The notes below the pieces were generated by a model that saw only the letters and a program-made list of their open reading frames with translations, was not told where the DNA came from and did no database searches. Positions 54,935 to 62,990 of a stretch of DNA of 64,000 bases are shown one piece after another. The DNA is from Aureibaculum marinum (lineage in GTDB: Bacteria; Bacteroidota; Bacteroidia; Flavobacteriales; Flavobacteriaceae). The position numbers and the translations under genes are program-made. Position 1 is the stretch's first letter. Each line of letters opens with the position of its first letter. The DNA lies in assembly GCF_003813905.1 (NCBI RefSeq), contig NZ_RPFJ01000009.1:1-64000 (forward strand), read 5' to 3'.

Positions 54935-54970
54935 AAAGAGGGCGCATCTTTCGACGGTTACGCCCTCTTT
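54935..54970 (-). terminator. Terminator of the ssb transcript
   Basis: AAAGAGGGCG (54935-54944) pairs with CGCCCTCTTT (54961-54970), perfect 10 bp. On the minus strand a run of T follows (complement of 54932-54937). It lies 11 bases after the ssb stop. Confidence 0.85.
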
Positions 54971-54980
54971 AATTTTAGAT

Positions 54981-55325
54981 TTATTTATCGCCTTTACTTC
55001 CAAGTAAAAGGATTTCATCCGCTACGACTTCCGTAACATAGCGTTGTGCATTATCATCAGTTGTGTAGCTTCGAGTTTTTAGTTTTCCCGATATTCCAAC
55101 CTCTTTTCCTTTGGCAACATACTTTTCTACAATTTCAGCAGTCTTGCCCCAGGCTACAATTGTATGCCAATTCGTATCTGTTTGCTTTTCGCCTTTGCTG
55201 TCTTTATAATACTCATTTGTGGCTAATGAAAAACGGGCTACTTTCTTTCCGCTTTCAAGGTTCGTAATGGTTGGTTCTTGTCCAACGTTTCCAATTAACT
55301 GTACGTGATTTTTAATAGTACTCAT
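54981..55325 (-). CDS. ssb: Single-stranded DNA-binding protein
   Basis: A 114-residue OB-fold SSB: MSTIKNHVQLIGNVGQEPTITNLESGKKVARFSLATNEYY, then TDTNWHTIVAWGKTAEIVEKYVAKGKEVGISGKLKTRSY. The C-terminus (EILLLGSKGDK) lacks the acidic DDDxPF tail of housekeeping SSB, which is usual for element-borne copies. It likely coats the transferred or replicating strand of the element. Confidence 0.93.
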   Translation of the reverse strand: MSTIKNHVQLIGNVGQEPTITNLESGKKVARFSLATNEYYKDSKGEKQTDTNWHTIVAWGKTAEIVEKYVAKGKEVGISGKLKTRSYTTDDNAQRYVTEVVADEILLLGSKGDK

Positions 55326-55363
55326 AATAAAATATTTAAGTGATTTATATTTCCCCTATTGAT

Positions 55364-55552
55364 TTAAAACAGATTAAATTTTAAGGGGTGTTTGTTCTTT
55401 TCTTTCGTGCACCGCACAATGGATAGAGTGGGTTTTGTCAAGACTTTTAGGGTAAAATCAGGTGTGTTTGCGACGTAGTAAAATCCTTGGATTTTCAAGG
55501 AAGTAGAAACCTTATTTTTCACTAAAACTTGTATAGTCTTGACAAGTTCCAT
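55364..55552 (-). CDS. Doubtful small ORF over an inverted repeat
   Basis: An ORF of 62 codons (MELVKTIQVLVKNKVSTSLKIQGFYYVANTPDFTLKVLTK). It resembles nothing I know. It contains both arms of a perfect 11-bp inverted repeat (TTGTCAAGACT 55435-55445, AGTCTTGACAA 55535-55545), so the conserved feature may be the DNA or RNA rather than a protein. It precedes ssb on the same strand. Confidence 0.3.
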   Translation of the reverse strand: MELVKTIQVLVKNKVSTSLKIQGFYYVANTPDFTLKVLTKPTLSIVRCTKEKNKHPLKFNLF

Positions 55553-56115
55553 AATGGCATTAGCAATTCTTTTAAACGCAGTTGCGTTTGAGCGTACCGA
55601 TAGTTAAGCGAAATAAGTAGCTGTGGTTAAATTAGAATTGGTTATGTCGTGCCTGTTTTTCGACGACCCGAAAAACAACAATGGCTTTATCCATTATAAA
55701 CCCCTTAAAATGTGTAAGACAGCGGTTCGGTTTTTAAGGATTTTCGAGTGAGGGCTCAAGAAGACCGCGCCGAAAATCCTGTTGAGAAAACCGAAGTGAT
55801 GGATTTCCGATGAAAAAGCGGACTTAATTCACAATTTTGGCTCGGGAATGTAGTGCTCCTTCCCAGAGCACAGGGAAGGGTTAACGAAATGGAAAGCTGA
55901 AATTGGGGATTGTGTCCAAGATATTTGTAGTGAAGCTCTTTTCCTGGAATGGAGAGTAACGAAATGTAGGGGAATGTGCTGAGTGGGTATAGAATTTTAG
56001 ACGAAAAAATATAACTGGTTCTGAATCAAAAATTTTCATCAAAACAAAACGATTATTCTCTATAATAATCTGTTAAATTTTATTACATTATCAAGCTAAA
56101 AGAATTACATAATTA
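55553..56115. ncRNA. Structured non-coding region, unknown role
   Basis: No gene is seen. Three strong inverted structures lie close together. A: TGTTTTTCG (55654-55662) with CGAAAAACA (55669-55677). B: a nested hairpin with outer arms TTCGGTTTT (55726-55734) / AAAACCGAA (55787-55795) and inner arms GGATTTTCG (55738-55746) / CGAAAATCC (55771-55779), both perfect 9 bp. C: GTGCTC (55853-55858) / GAGCAC (55866-55871), in competition with CTTCCC (55859-55864) / GGGAAG (55873-55878). The stretch is more GC-rich than its surroundings. It could be a non-coding RNA, a single-strand origin or a second transfer-origin element. Confidence 0.45.
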
Positions 56116-58635
56116 ATGAATATATTCAAGAAAAAACTAGAAGATACTACACCAAAAGAACTCAACTTTGAACCTACTGAACTTTTTCAATCTTTATTTC
56201 ATAAAGAAGGTTATGCTTATTTACGTGGCATACAGGAAGAAGTATTAAATTCTTGGCACAAAATACGAGACCAGCGCGATGTGCTTTGTAAAATGAATAC
56301 GGGCTCTGGAAAAACTTTGGTAAGCCTTCTAATGTTGTATTCAAAAATGGTCGAAGGTGTCGGCCCAAGTTTATATTTATGTCCAGACAGACAACTCTTG
56401 GAACAAGCAAAAATCCAAGCACATTTGTATGGAATACCTGTCTGTGAAGTAGAATATGTAGGGCAAAGAAGTGTGTTCCCCGACGATTTCTTGAACTCTA
56501 AAGCAATACTTTTATGCACCTTTCAAAAACTGTTCAACTCACGTTCAATTTTCGAGAGAGATAATATCGATGTCGGTTCTATTGTTCTGGATGATGCACA
56601 CGTATGTTTAGATATTGCTAGGGATGCAACTACATTACTAATCCCATTTGGTCACGATTTAGCAAAGAGATTATTAAAGTTATTTAAAGGGGATTTGAAA
56701 TATCAGGCGCCGGGCACTTATCATAGATTGATACAGGGCGACCCATATGCTAAAATTTTGAAAGTCCCTTATTGGTCCTGGCTCTCACGTAATGACGAAT
56801 TAATTGAACTCATTGGTGAATTTAGCGAGGACGATGAACTGTTTTTTAAATGGGGACTAATTGCTGACGACCTAAAATCTTATGATTGTTATGTTGGTCC
56901 CAGAGGAATTGAAATTGCACCAGCCTATGTCCCATTTCATAATGTTCGGGCTTTTAATGAAGCCAAACATAGATATATCCTTTCCGCCACATTCGAAGAC
57001 CAAATAGACTTAATTAAAGATTTAGGAATAGATAAAGATAGCATCAAAAATGCTTTAATACCTAAAGACAGAAAGGATGTTGGTCAACGGCTAATACTAG
57101 CTCCACAACGTTTTGATTCCAGAATAACAGATGAGCAAATAATGGCCTTAGCAAAAGACTATTCTAAATCTGGAATTAATGTAATGGTATTAACTCCTTC
57201 TTCAGAAAGAGCTACAAAATGGGAAGATATAGGTGCCAAAGTTCTGCAAAACGATAGTATAAATTCAGATATCGGAAAATTAAAAGAAGAAAAAGGGTTG
57301 TTTTATGTGTTAGTAAATAGATACGACGGGGTTGACTTAAATGGGGATATGTGTAGAGTACTTATTCTTGATGGCTATCCATCTTTTAGTTCCTATGAAC
57401 AGCTATATGCTGAACTACGTTTAGAGTCTGTCAAAGCATCATTAAAAGCGCAGATAATAGAGCAAGGATTAGGTAGAGCGGTACGGTCTGGAAGTGATTA
57501 CTGTACTGTTTTTCTTATGGGAAAAGACCTATTGCAATTTGTGGGCAATAAATCTAACCTTCAATATTTCACACCTGTTACCAGAGAACAGCTTAAACTG
57601 GGTCTTTCTTTATTAGATGAAGAATCAAAAGACAATACTCTTGAAACAATTAAAGAAACAGCAAATCTATGTTTGGTGCAAGATATGAGTTGGCGAGAAT
57701 ACCACTCAGATATATTGTCAAAAATCGAAGGCGATAAAACAGATGACCGCATATTGAAAAATTTGGAAATCGCAGATGTAGAGTCGAAAGCTATTGACCA
57801 ATTCAGAAGAAGGGATTATGAAGGTGCGAGTAATCTTATTTTAAATGATATTGTTGACTCGGTTGATTTAACTTCCAAACAACGCGGTTGGTACTTCGAA
57901 AAGTCCGCAAATTACTTATTTCTTGATAATGCTCCGAAATCCAATGATTTACAATTAAAAGCGGCTCAGACGACTTCTCATATGCTTCAGTCTAAAAATG
58001 GTCATAGCTATACCAAGATTACAGCTAATGAAGGACAAGCAATACAAGTTCTTCATTTCGTTAAACGCTTTGAAACATCACAAGACTTTAAAATGTATAT
58101 TGAAAGTCTCTTTGAAAATCTTAGTTTTAGTCAAGATATACCGCACACAAAGTTTGAAAATGCCTTGGCAGAAATAGGAAGTTTAATCGGTTTTTATACA
58201 CAAGAACCAGAAGCTGAGTTTGGAAATGGGCCAGATGTCCTCTGGGTAATGACAGACCAGCATTATCTAGTACTAGAAGCAAAATCAAGAGCAATTCACG
58301 ATGTTATAACGAGAGATAACATCAATCAACTTCTGGGTTCTGGCGAATGGTTTAAGAATTTATACGGACCTGCCGCTAATCATAATTTGGTTACATTGCA
58401 GCCTCCAAACATTAAGGGTTGGAATGTAAATACCAGCGAAAACACTCGTGTAATCGATGAAGATTCTTTAATTCTATTGAAAGATAATTTAAGAAGATTT
58501 GTTGACGGAGTCAATAATTCGGGGTTTACAGCGGCTACAACAAGGGAAATTGCAAACTTATTAGGAATACATAATTTCACGCCCAATGGCTTTAGAACTA
58601 CTTATCTCAAGCCAGTTTATTCAAAGAAAGGATAG
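56116..58635 (+). CDS. DEAD/DEAH-box helicase with C-terminal PD-(D/E)XK nuclease domain
   Basis: An 839-residue protein. Residues ~35-480 are a superfamily 2 helicase: Walker A GSGKT at 63-67, Walker B-like D159-D-A-H162, motif III-like YILSATFEDQ, and the C-terminal helicase lobe with LVNRYDGVDLNGDMCRVLILDG and EQGLGRAVRSGSDY (motif VI). Residues ~690-740 read as a restriction-endonuclease-like core: FGNGPDVLWV with D707 and YLVLEAKS with E721-A-K723. A helical linker (about 500-680) joins them. A helicase-nuclease in one chain, alone between mobile-element backbone genes, is the layout of a single-gene antiphage system. Next to it is an odd tRNA-like gene whose probable 5' strand overlaps this gene's stop codon. 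Confidence 0.85.
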   Translation: MNIFKKKLEDTTPKELNFEPTELFQSLFHKEGYAYLRGIQEEVLNSWHKIRDQRDVLCKMNTGSGKTLVSLLMLYSKMVEGVGPSLYLCPDRQLLEQAKIQAHLYGIPVCEVEYVGQRSVFPDDFLNSKAILLCTFQKLFNSRSIFERDNIDVGSIVLDDAHVCLDIARDATTLLIPFGHDLAKRLLKLFKGDLKYQAPGTYHRLIQGDPYAKILKVPYWSWLSRNDELIELIGEFSEDDELFFKWGLIADDLKSYDCYVGPRGIEIAPAYVPFHNVRAFNEAKHRYILSATFEDQIDLIKDLGIDKDSIKNALIPKDRKDVGQRLILAPQRFDSRITDEQIMALAKDYSKSGINVMVLTPSSERATKWEDIGAKVLQNDSINSDIGKLKEEKGLFYVLVNRYDGVDLNGDMCRVLILDGYPSFSSYEQLYAELRLESVKASLKAQIIEQGLGRAVRSGSDYCTVFLMGKDLLQFVGNKSNLQYFTPVTREQLKLGLSLLDEESKDNTLETIKETANLCLVQDMSWREYHSDILSKIEGDKTDDRILKNLEIADVESKAIDQFRRRDYEGASNLILNDIVDSVDLTSKQRGWYFEKSANYLFLDNAPKSNDLQLKAAQTTSHMLQSKNGHSYTKITANEGQAIQVLHFVKRFETSQDFKMYIESLFENLSFSQDIPHTKFENALAEIGSLIGFYTQEPEAEFGNGPDVLWVMTDQHYLVLEAKSRAIHDVITRDNINQLLGSGEWFKNLYGPAANHNLVTLQPPNIKGWNVNTSENTRVIDEDSLILLKDNLRRFVDGVNNSGFTAATTREIANLLGIHNFTPNGFRTTYLKPVYSKKG

Positions 58636-58648
58636 ATTAAGGGTGAAA

Positions 58649-58735
<87 letters not shown>

Positions 58736-58753
58736 CAGATACGAAAGTATTTT

Positions 58754-58776
58754 AGCCCGCAATTAATTTGCGGGCT
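58754..58776 (+). terminator. Terminator after the tRNA-like gene
   Basis: AGCCCGCAA (58754-58762) / TTGCGGGCT (58768-58776), perfect 9-bp stem, 5-base loop. A weak T-rich tail follows. Its presence 19 bases after the tRNA-like 3' end suggests the tRNA-like gene was or is transcribed. Confidence 0.75.
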
Positions 58777-58799
58777 TGTTGGTTTTACCAATTTCTAAC

Positions 58800-59345
58800 T
58801 CATTTTACAAAGAGTCGTTTTTGATGAACCGGAAAATTAGGCTTCAATGTATTCTTCTTCAAAATATTTTTAAGAGCCTTTCTTCTTTTATCATAAATCC
58901 ATCTTCGCAAATTATTTAATAGACCCATTTCATATTCCGAAAGCTCTGTAGGTGCTATTTCTTTCATTGTACCTAATTGGTCTGCATTCTTAAACTGACC
59001 TGCATATTGAAGTCCCAACCAAGTATAAATGTTTGCCCATTCTGTGGGCATCGGTGCTTCATACGTTCTAGGCATCATATATGCTAAAGCCTCGGTAAGT
59101 GAAGCCATTTCTTCTTGTTGCATTGAGCATAACAGTCTTGATAATTTTATGTTTTTAAGTATGTCTTTAGGAATTATATCTTGCCAAGCAGATTTAAAAA
59201 CAATGATTGGACTGGTAAGACAATCCATAAAATTAAAGACAAAATCGTTATCACGCTTTTTGTTAGGCTTCAATATCTTTTTCTGTATTTGTATCGGTTC
59301 GCACTCAAAACCAAAGTCGAGCTGTACTGTTTTTATAGTATTCAT
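58800..59345 (-). CDS. Hypothetical protein of the element backbone
   Basis: A 181-residue protein with no domain I can name. Soluble, with a basic C-terminus (RRWIYDKRRKALKNILKKNTLKPNF). The central part SLTEALAYMMPRTYEAPMPTEWANIYTWLGLQYAGQ is likely structured. It lies downstream of the DUF932 and ParB-like genes on the same strand, and its leader keeps AATATTTAAATTTTAGAT, as in theirs, suggesting a shared promoter type. Confidence 0.7.
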   Translation of the reverse strand: MNTIKTVQLDFGFECEPIQIQKKILKPNKKRDNDFVFNFMDCLTSPIIVFKSAWQDIIPKDILKNIKLSRLLCSMQQEEMASLTEALAYMMPRTYEAPMPTEWANIYTWLGLQYAGQFKNADQLGTMKEIAPTELSEYEMGLLNNLRRWIYDKRRKALKNILKKNTLKPNFPVHQKRLFVK

Positions 59346-59413
59346 AATATTTAAATTTTAGATATAAGAGAAAATCCAGTTTAGATAGGTACTGGATAAA
59401 CCTTTAACTATTT

Positions 59414-60250
59414 CTAAGCCATTTCATAGACTTCATAGAATAATTTCTTATCCAACCGTTCTTGTTGACCAAAACTCTTCTTCAAAGTATTATGTAATAC
59501 TGAGTTAAAAGCGTTGTAACCTAACCACAGATTCGGTTCTTCATTGAGTAACAAGGCTTCGTAATTCAAAATTTCAATGACTTCACGAGACTTTTTTGAA
59601 GGGTCGCTATTCTTGTCGCTACACTCGTATCTAAAGAGTTTAGTTTTTTCGAGAATAGCCTTGACGAATTCTTGGGCATCGATGATTTTAAATTCCTTCA
59701 TCTTATCGAACTTCTTAGTAATGGTATAAAACTCATTATCTAAAAACTTGTCAAACAAGTTGTTCAATCTGGGCATAATAAGCTGTGTATTATTCTTACT
59801 GTGCTTGATAGAAAACTCGATTTCTGCCTGAGAAACGTGCAATCCGTTGGAACATACTTTTCGGTAATACCCAAAGTGACCAGAGGTCTTTTCGCTACCA
59901 TCATAAGAGTTTTTAAAGCGTAACATCGGCAGTATCAAATCCTTGTTATTCTTGACGGTAAACTGACTTTTATCATCGATGATAAAGTCGGTTATGAACG
60001 ACCTATCATTCTTGTTGATGGTGCGTTTGTGAAAGTTCAGTTCTGCATCGGTCAGCATTTCTTCTGCTTTCTTGAAGAACAATTGGTTCGGGATATGACC
60101 GTAGCTGTTCGAGACTACATTAACGATTTTTCCATTTGAGATGATGACATTTTCAAGCCCTCGTCGAGATTCCATCTGTGTCAAAGTTTTTAAGGATTTC
60201 ATTTCTGATGGAACAAAGATTTCATCCTGCTGTAAATTTTGTAAATACAT
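59414..60250 (-). CDS. DUF932-family plasmid/phage-type protein
   Basis: About 278 residues from ATG at 60250 (the frame is open to 60292, but the inner start fits the leader shared with the ParB-like gene). DUF932 marks: IISNGKIVNVVSNSYGHIPNQLFFKKAEEML and LRFKNSYDGSEKTSGHFGYYRKVCSNGLHVSQAE. Such proteins are frequent on plasmids and phages, with unknown function, perhaps in anti-defence or DNA processing. It has its own copy of the 136-bp leader. Confidence 0.8.
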   Translation of the reverse strand: MYLQNLQQDEIFVPSEMKSLKTLTQMESRRGLENVIISNGKIVNVVSNSYGHIPNQLFFKKAEEMLTDAELNFHKRTINKNDRSFITDFIIDDKSQFTVKNNKDLILPMLRFKNSYDGSEKTSGHFGYYRKVCSNGLHVSQAEIEFSIKHSKNNTQLIMPRLNNLFDKFLDNEFYTITKKFDKMKEFKIIDAQEFVKAILEKTKLFRYECSDKNSDPSKKSREVIEILNYEALLLNEEPNLWLGYNAFNSVLHNTLKKSFGQQERLDKKLFYEVYEMA

Positions 60251-60260
60251 AGCTTTTGAA

Positions 60261-60396
60261 TTTAGATTAAACAATATTTGAGCGTAACCCAAACGGAAGC
60301 TAAAATCTCAGCTCAAAAGGAAACGGAATAAATAAGTAAGGGAAGAAGCGTTGGCTTTATGCCGTAGTCTTTTGATGGGTATATTTTGCGAGTTTA
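60261..60396. repeat. 136-bp leader repeat, copy A
   Basis: An ungapped near-copy of 62324-62459. Each copy ends about 10 bases before the start codon of a minus-strand gene (60250 and 62312), so it should be a shared promoter and 5' leader. Long blocks are identical, for example TTTAGATTAAACAATATTT and GGAAACGGAATAAATAAG. Confidence 0.8.
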
Positions 60397-60463
60397 TCTT
60401 TGCGCTACTATTGATTGATTATTTCTTTCTGTTAAATAACCCACTTCAATCAGAATATTATCT

Positions 60464-60503
60464 AAAAAAGAAGAAGAGCCAGCACGAATGCCGACCCTTC
60501 TTC
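60464..60503 (-). terminator. Terminator of the ParB-like gene
   Basis: On the minus strand a 14-bp stem (60490-60503 with 60470-60483, three G-U pairs) with a 6-base loop is followed by six T (complement of 60464-60469). It lies 12 bases after the parB stop and immediately before the DUF932 leader. Confidence 0.85.
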
Positions 60504-60515
60504 AAACAACAAAAG

Positions 60516-62312
60516 CTAATCGTTCAAATCTTGAATTTGTTTTTCAAGAATTGTTATTCGCTCTTTCAAGCGCTCTTCACGCTTGCTTCTTTTTTCAGCA
60601 TATTCCTTCTCAATGTTTACAATCTTGGATTTGTAATACCCTTGCATCGCATTGTAGAATGAAATGTTCGTCAAATTATTAATGTGGTTGCTTTCGCCAA
60701 AATGTACTTGCTTAGTTAGTATATAGCGAATCAGCTTATGAAAAATTTCTTTTTTGAACTTCTTCTTGAAATATTCGACAATTTCCACATCTGTCATCTT
60801 GGACGTATTACTCAATAAACCCGAAAAGAATCTTTGTCGTCCTACATAATCCACATTGTTTTCATAGAGCGATAATGAAAATGCCACCATTTCATCTACT
60901 GAAAGTGCTTTCTTGGTGTCAATGTATTTGGTCTCTCTAATCATTGATACAACTTCTTCAAACTGTTTGTTATTTTCAATATGCTTTTTACGGATTTCCT
61001 TTTCGTTGATTTTTACGATTTGTTCTCCAGGGGTACAGTCAGCCATTTTTCTGTTGGCCAAGGGTTCAGAATATATTGAATTTTCAGTTTCAGATTTCTC
61101 AATGACCTTAACAAACACTTCTTTGTGTTGGTGCGTTTCAGGGTGGAACACGATGCCATTTACAAATCCATTTTCTTGAGCTGAATGATATATTCCTAAT
61201 TCTTCTTCATAATCTTGTACAGCTTCCGTTAATTTTCTTCTTAATTCATCATCAGAAAGTTCATAATGTTGATATTCTGTTTTGATGTCCTCAATTGTTG
61301 GCTCATTGGGGTTTTCGATAATTTCAACATCATCCAGCAAATAGGCCTTCAAACCATTTTTTTCCAGTTGGGATAAAATGAGCTGATTATTTTCGTCATC
61401 TGCCCAATATTTCTGTATTTCCGGAATCAATAGAATGTTCTCTTTCTTGGATTTTTCAATCAGGTTCAAGAAAGATTTTGTCTTCTTTGCCTCAAAACAA
61501 GCTGATTTTGTACAGACCATTTTTCCTTCGCCAAATAAATTTCCTTGATTTGCCGCATTAAATGGACATTCTACACAAGACCCAGCTTTTGGCATTAACT
61601 TTTTGTCAGTTACATCAAAGGATGCTTTTTCCAAATCAAAGGTTTTGTCTTTAATCATTCTGTTGACTTGATGTGCATTGAAATTTTCGCCCATTGTTTC
61701 AAGCATCATTTGCTGTTCTTCTGGCTCAAATAGTGCAACGCCAATTCCTAGAGAAATGGTCATATCACCATTGCGAACAAAGTGCTTAAACCCTTCGATA
61801 AGTCCAGCTAATTTTAAACGCTGTCTTATAAAATTATCACTTCGTCCTAATCGTTTTGCTATTTCAGAAGGCACATATTTCTCGCTCAGAAAGGCAATTG
61901 CTTCTGCCTCTTCGGTAGGTTCGACATCTTGTCTTTGTAGGTTTTCGATGATTTGAACTTCCAGAACATCATTGTTCTTATACGTTCTCACTATACAAGG
62001 TATCGTTTTCTTACTTGCTAACTTACTAGCACGAAACCTGCGTTCGCCCATTACTATGATATACTCTTTTCCAGACTTACGTACAGTAATAGGTTGAAGT
62101 ACACCGTGTTTTTTAATACTCTCGGAAAGCTGCTTTAACAACGCTTCGTTAAAAGTCTTTCTTGGTTGCATAGGGTCGGGAATGACCTTATCAATGCTAA
62201 GGTTCTGAATTTGAAGTCCAATTGCCTTTTGCGTCAATCTTTCTTTGACATCCTTTTTAACGGCTGTACTTACTTTACCGTTTCTACTTTTGGTACTTGC
62301 TTTTGTTGTCAT
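60516..62312 (-). CDS. parB: ParB/Spo0J-family partition-type protein
   Basis: A 598-residue protein. The ParB N-domain has the motifs DPMQPRKTFNEALLKQL, GVLQPITVRK and MGERRFRASKLA (the CTP-binding GERRxRA box), then IIENLQRQDVEPTEEAEA and an HTH (VPSEIAKRLGRSDNFIRQRLKLAGL). A Cys4 cluster CVECPF ... VCTKSACFEAKK (about 245-275) may bind zinc, and the long C-terminus ends in a coiled coil (AEKRSKREERLKERITILEKQI). It is about twice the size of chromosomal ParB. No ParA is nearby, so it may act as a regulator or stabiliser rather than a classical partition pair. Confidence 0.88.
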   Translation of the reverse strand: MTTKASTKSRNGKVSTAVKKDVKERLTQKAIGLQIQNLSIDKVIPDPMQPRKTFNEALLKQLSESIKKHGVLQPITVRKSGKEYIIVMGERRFRASKLASKKTIPCIVRTYKNNDVLEVQIIENLQRQDVEPTEEAEAIAFLSEKYVPSEIAKRLGRSDNFIRQRLKLAGLIEGFKHFVRNGDMTISLGIGVALFEPEEQQMMLETMGENFNAHQVNRMIKDKTFDLEKASFDVTDKKLMPKAGSCVECPFNAANQGNLFGEGKMVCTKSACFEAKKTKSFLNLIEKSKKENILLIPEIQKYWADDENNQLILSQLEKNGLKAYLLDDVEIIENPNEPTIEDIKTEYQHYELSDDELRRKLTEAVQDYEEELGIYHSAQENGFVNGIVFHPETHQHKEVFVKVIEKSETENSIYSEPLANRKMADCTPGEQIVKINEKEIRKKHIENNKQFEEVVSMIRETKYIDTKKALSVDEMVAFSLSLYENNVDYVGRQRFFSGLLSNTSKMTDVEIVEYFKKKFKKEIFHKLIRYILTKQVHFGESNHINNLTNISFYNAMQGYYKSKIVNIEKEYAEKRSKREERLKERITILEKQIQDLND

Positions 62313-62323
62313 AATACTTAAAT

Positions 62324-62459
62324 TTTAGATTAAACAATATTTAAGCAGAAACCAAACGGAAGATAAAATCTTGGCTCAAAAGGAAACGGAATAAATAAGC
62401 AAAGGATAAGGAGTCGGCATTATGCCGTAGTCTTTTGATGGAAGTATTTTACGAGTTTA
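62324..62459. repeat. 136-bp leader repeat, copy B
   Basis: Ungapped near-copy of 60261-60396, here directly upstream of the ParB-like gene. The imperfect palindrome GGCATTATGCC (62415-62425 region) and CCGTAGTCTTTTGATGG are conserved. Confidence 0.8.
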
Positions 62460-62678
62460 AATTGCGGGTATATTGTATGATAATAAACTCTCCCTAGCGA
62501 AGAAATGCGGATGCAATTCACTAAAATCTATTAATTACTATGAAATTTAATATGGTTTGAGATTAAATGGAAGTAATGGTAATCAATTCAAATGTAGTTC
62601 TTAAAATAACCAAATGTTGTACCTATGTTGTACCCAAGGTTAAAAACCTTGACGAAATTCCATTGTTAAAAATAAAAA
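62460..62678. other. Right-end spacer with arm-type sites
   Basis: No gene. It contains the right arm repeats (62615-62636) and leads into the tRNA-Leu terminator. Confidence 0.5.
62615..62636 (+). repeat. Right arm-type repeats TGTTGTACC
   Basis: Two TGTTGTACC units 11 bp apart (62615-62623 and 62626-62634), identical over 22 bases to 8039-8060 near the other end. Same orientation. The outer unit lies 113 bp from the core of the intact tRNA and 189 bp from the attR core. Confidence 0.65.
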
Positions 62679-62700
62679 AGCCGAAGATTTCTCTTCGGCT
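62679..62700 (-). terminator. Terminator of the element-borne tRNA-Leu
   Basis: AGCCGAAGA (62679-62687) / TCTTCGGCT (62692-62700), perfect 9-bp stem, 4-base loop, T run on the minus strand. It directly follows the tRNA 3' end. Confidence 0.85.
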
Positions 62701-62704
62701 TTTG

Positions 62705-62786
62705 TGCGGGCGAAAGGACTCGAACCTTCACACCGTGAGGCACTTGATCCTAAGTCAAGCGTGTCTACCAATTCCACCACGCCCGC
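62705..62786 (-). tRNA. tRNA-Leu(UAG), intact, carried by the element
   Basis: 82 nt without CCA. Acceptor GCGGGCG/CGCCCGC, discriminator A; anticodon stem CTTGA/TCAAG with loop CTTAGGA (anticodon UAG, reads CUA codons); class II variable arm; T arm with TTCGAGT. All stems pair. Its acceptor, anticodon and variable arms differ from those of the split host copy, so it came in with the element or was swapped in. It lies 36 bases downstream of the broken 5' half and could share the promoter of that gene. Confidence 0.93.
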
Positions 62787-62822
62787 ATTTTAACAATATT
62801 TTAAGAACCTATACTTGGTTAA

Positions 62823-62862
62823 ATCCTAAGTCTAGCGTGTCTACCAATTCCACCACGCCTGC
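62823..62862 (-). pseudogene. 5' half of the split chromosomal tRNA-Leu(UAG), with attR core
   Basis: On the minus strand it starts GCAGGCG-TG-GTGGAATTGGTAGACAC and ends in the anticodon loop at the 11-base core (62823-62833). It lacks the variable arm, T arm and 3' acceptor. The strands CTAGA and GCAGGCG pair with the 3' half left at 7884-7936. Element DNA starts right after the core. Confidence 0.9.
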
Positions 62863-62990
62863 ATCATTCTCCCTTATCTAACTATAGATAGTTTTATAAA
62901 TGGGCTGCAAATATAATCAATCTTTACAAAATCCCATACGGTTCAATTATATTTTTATTATTTTTGAAGATAATAACTTTTAATCATAAG

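Noticed and set aside
60351-60682. Two overlapping plus-strand open frames (103 and 64 codons)
   Set aside because: They lie over the leader repeat, the parB terminator and the 3' end of parB on the other strand; composition is poor (Phe/Leu-rich) and no start context is seen.
62567-62881. Plus-strand open frame of 104 codons
   Set aside because: It runs through the tRNA-Leu gene, its terminator and the attR core, so it is a chance frame.
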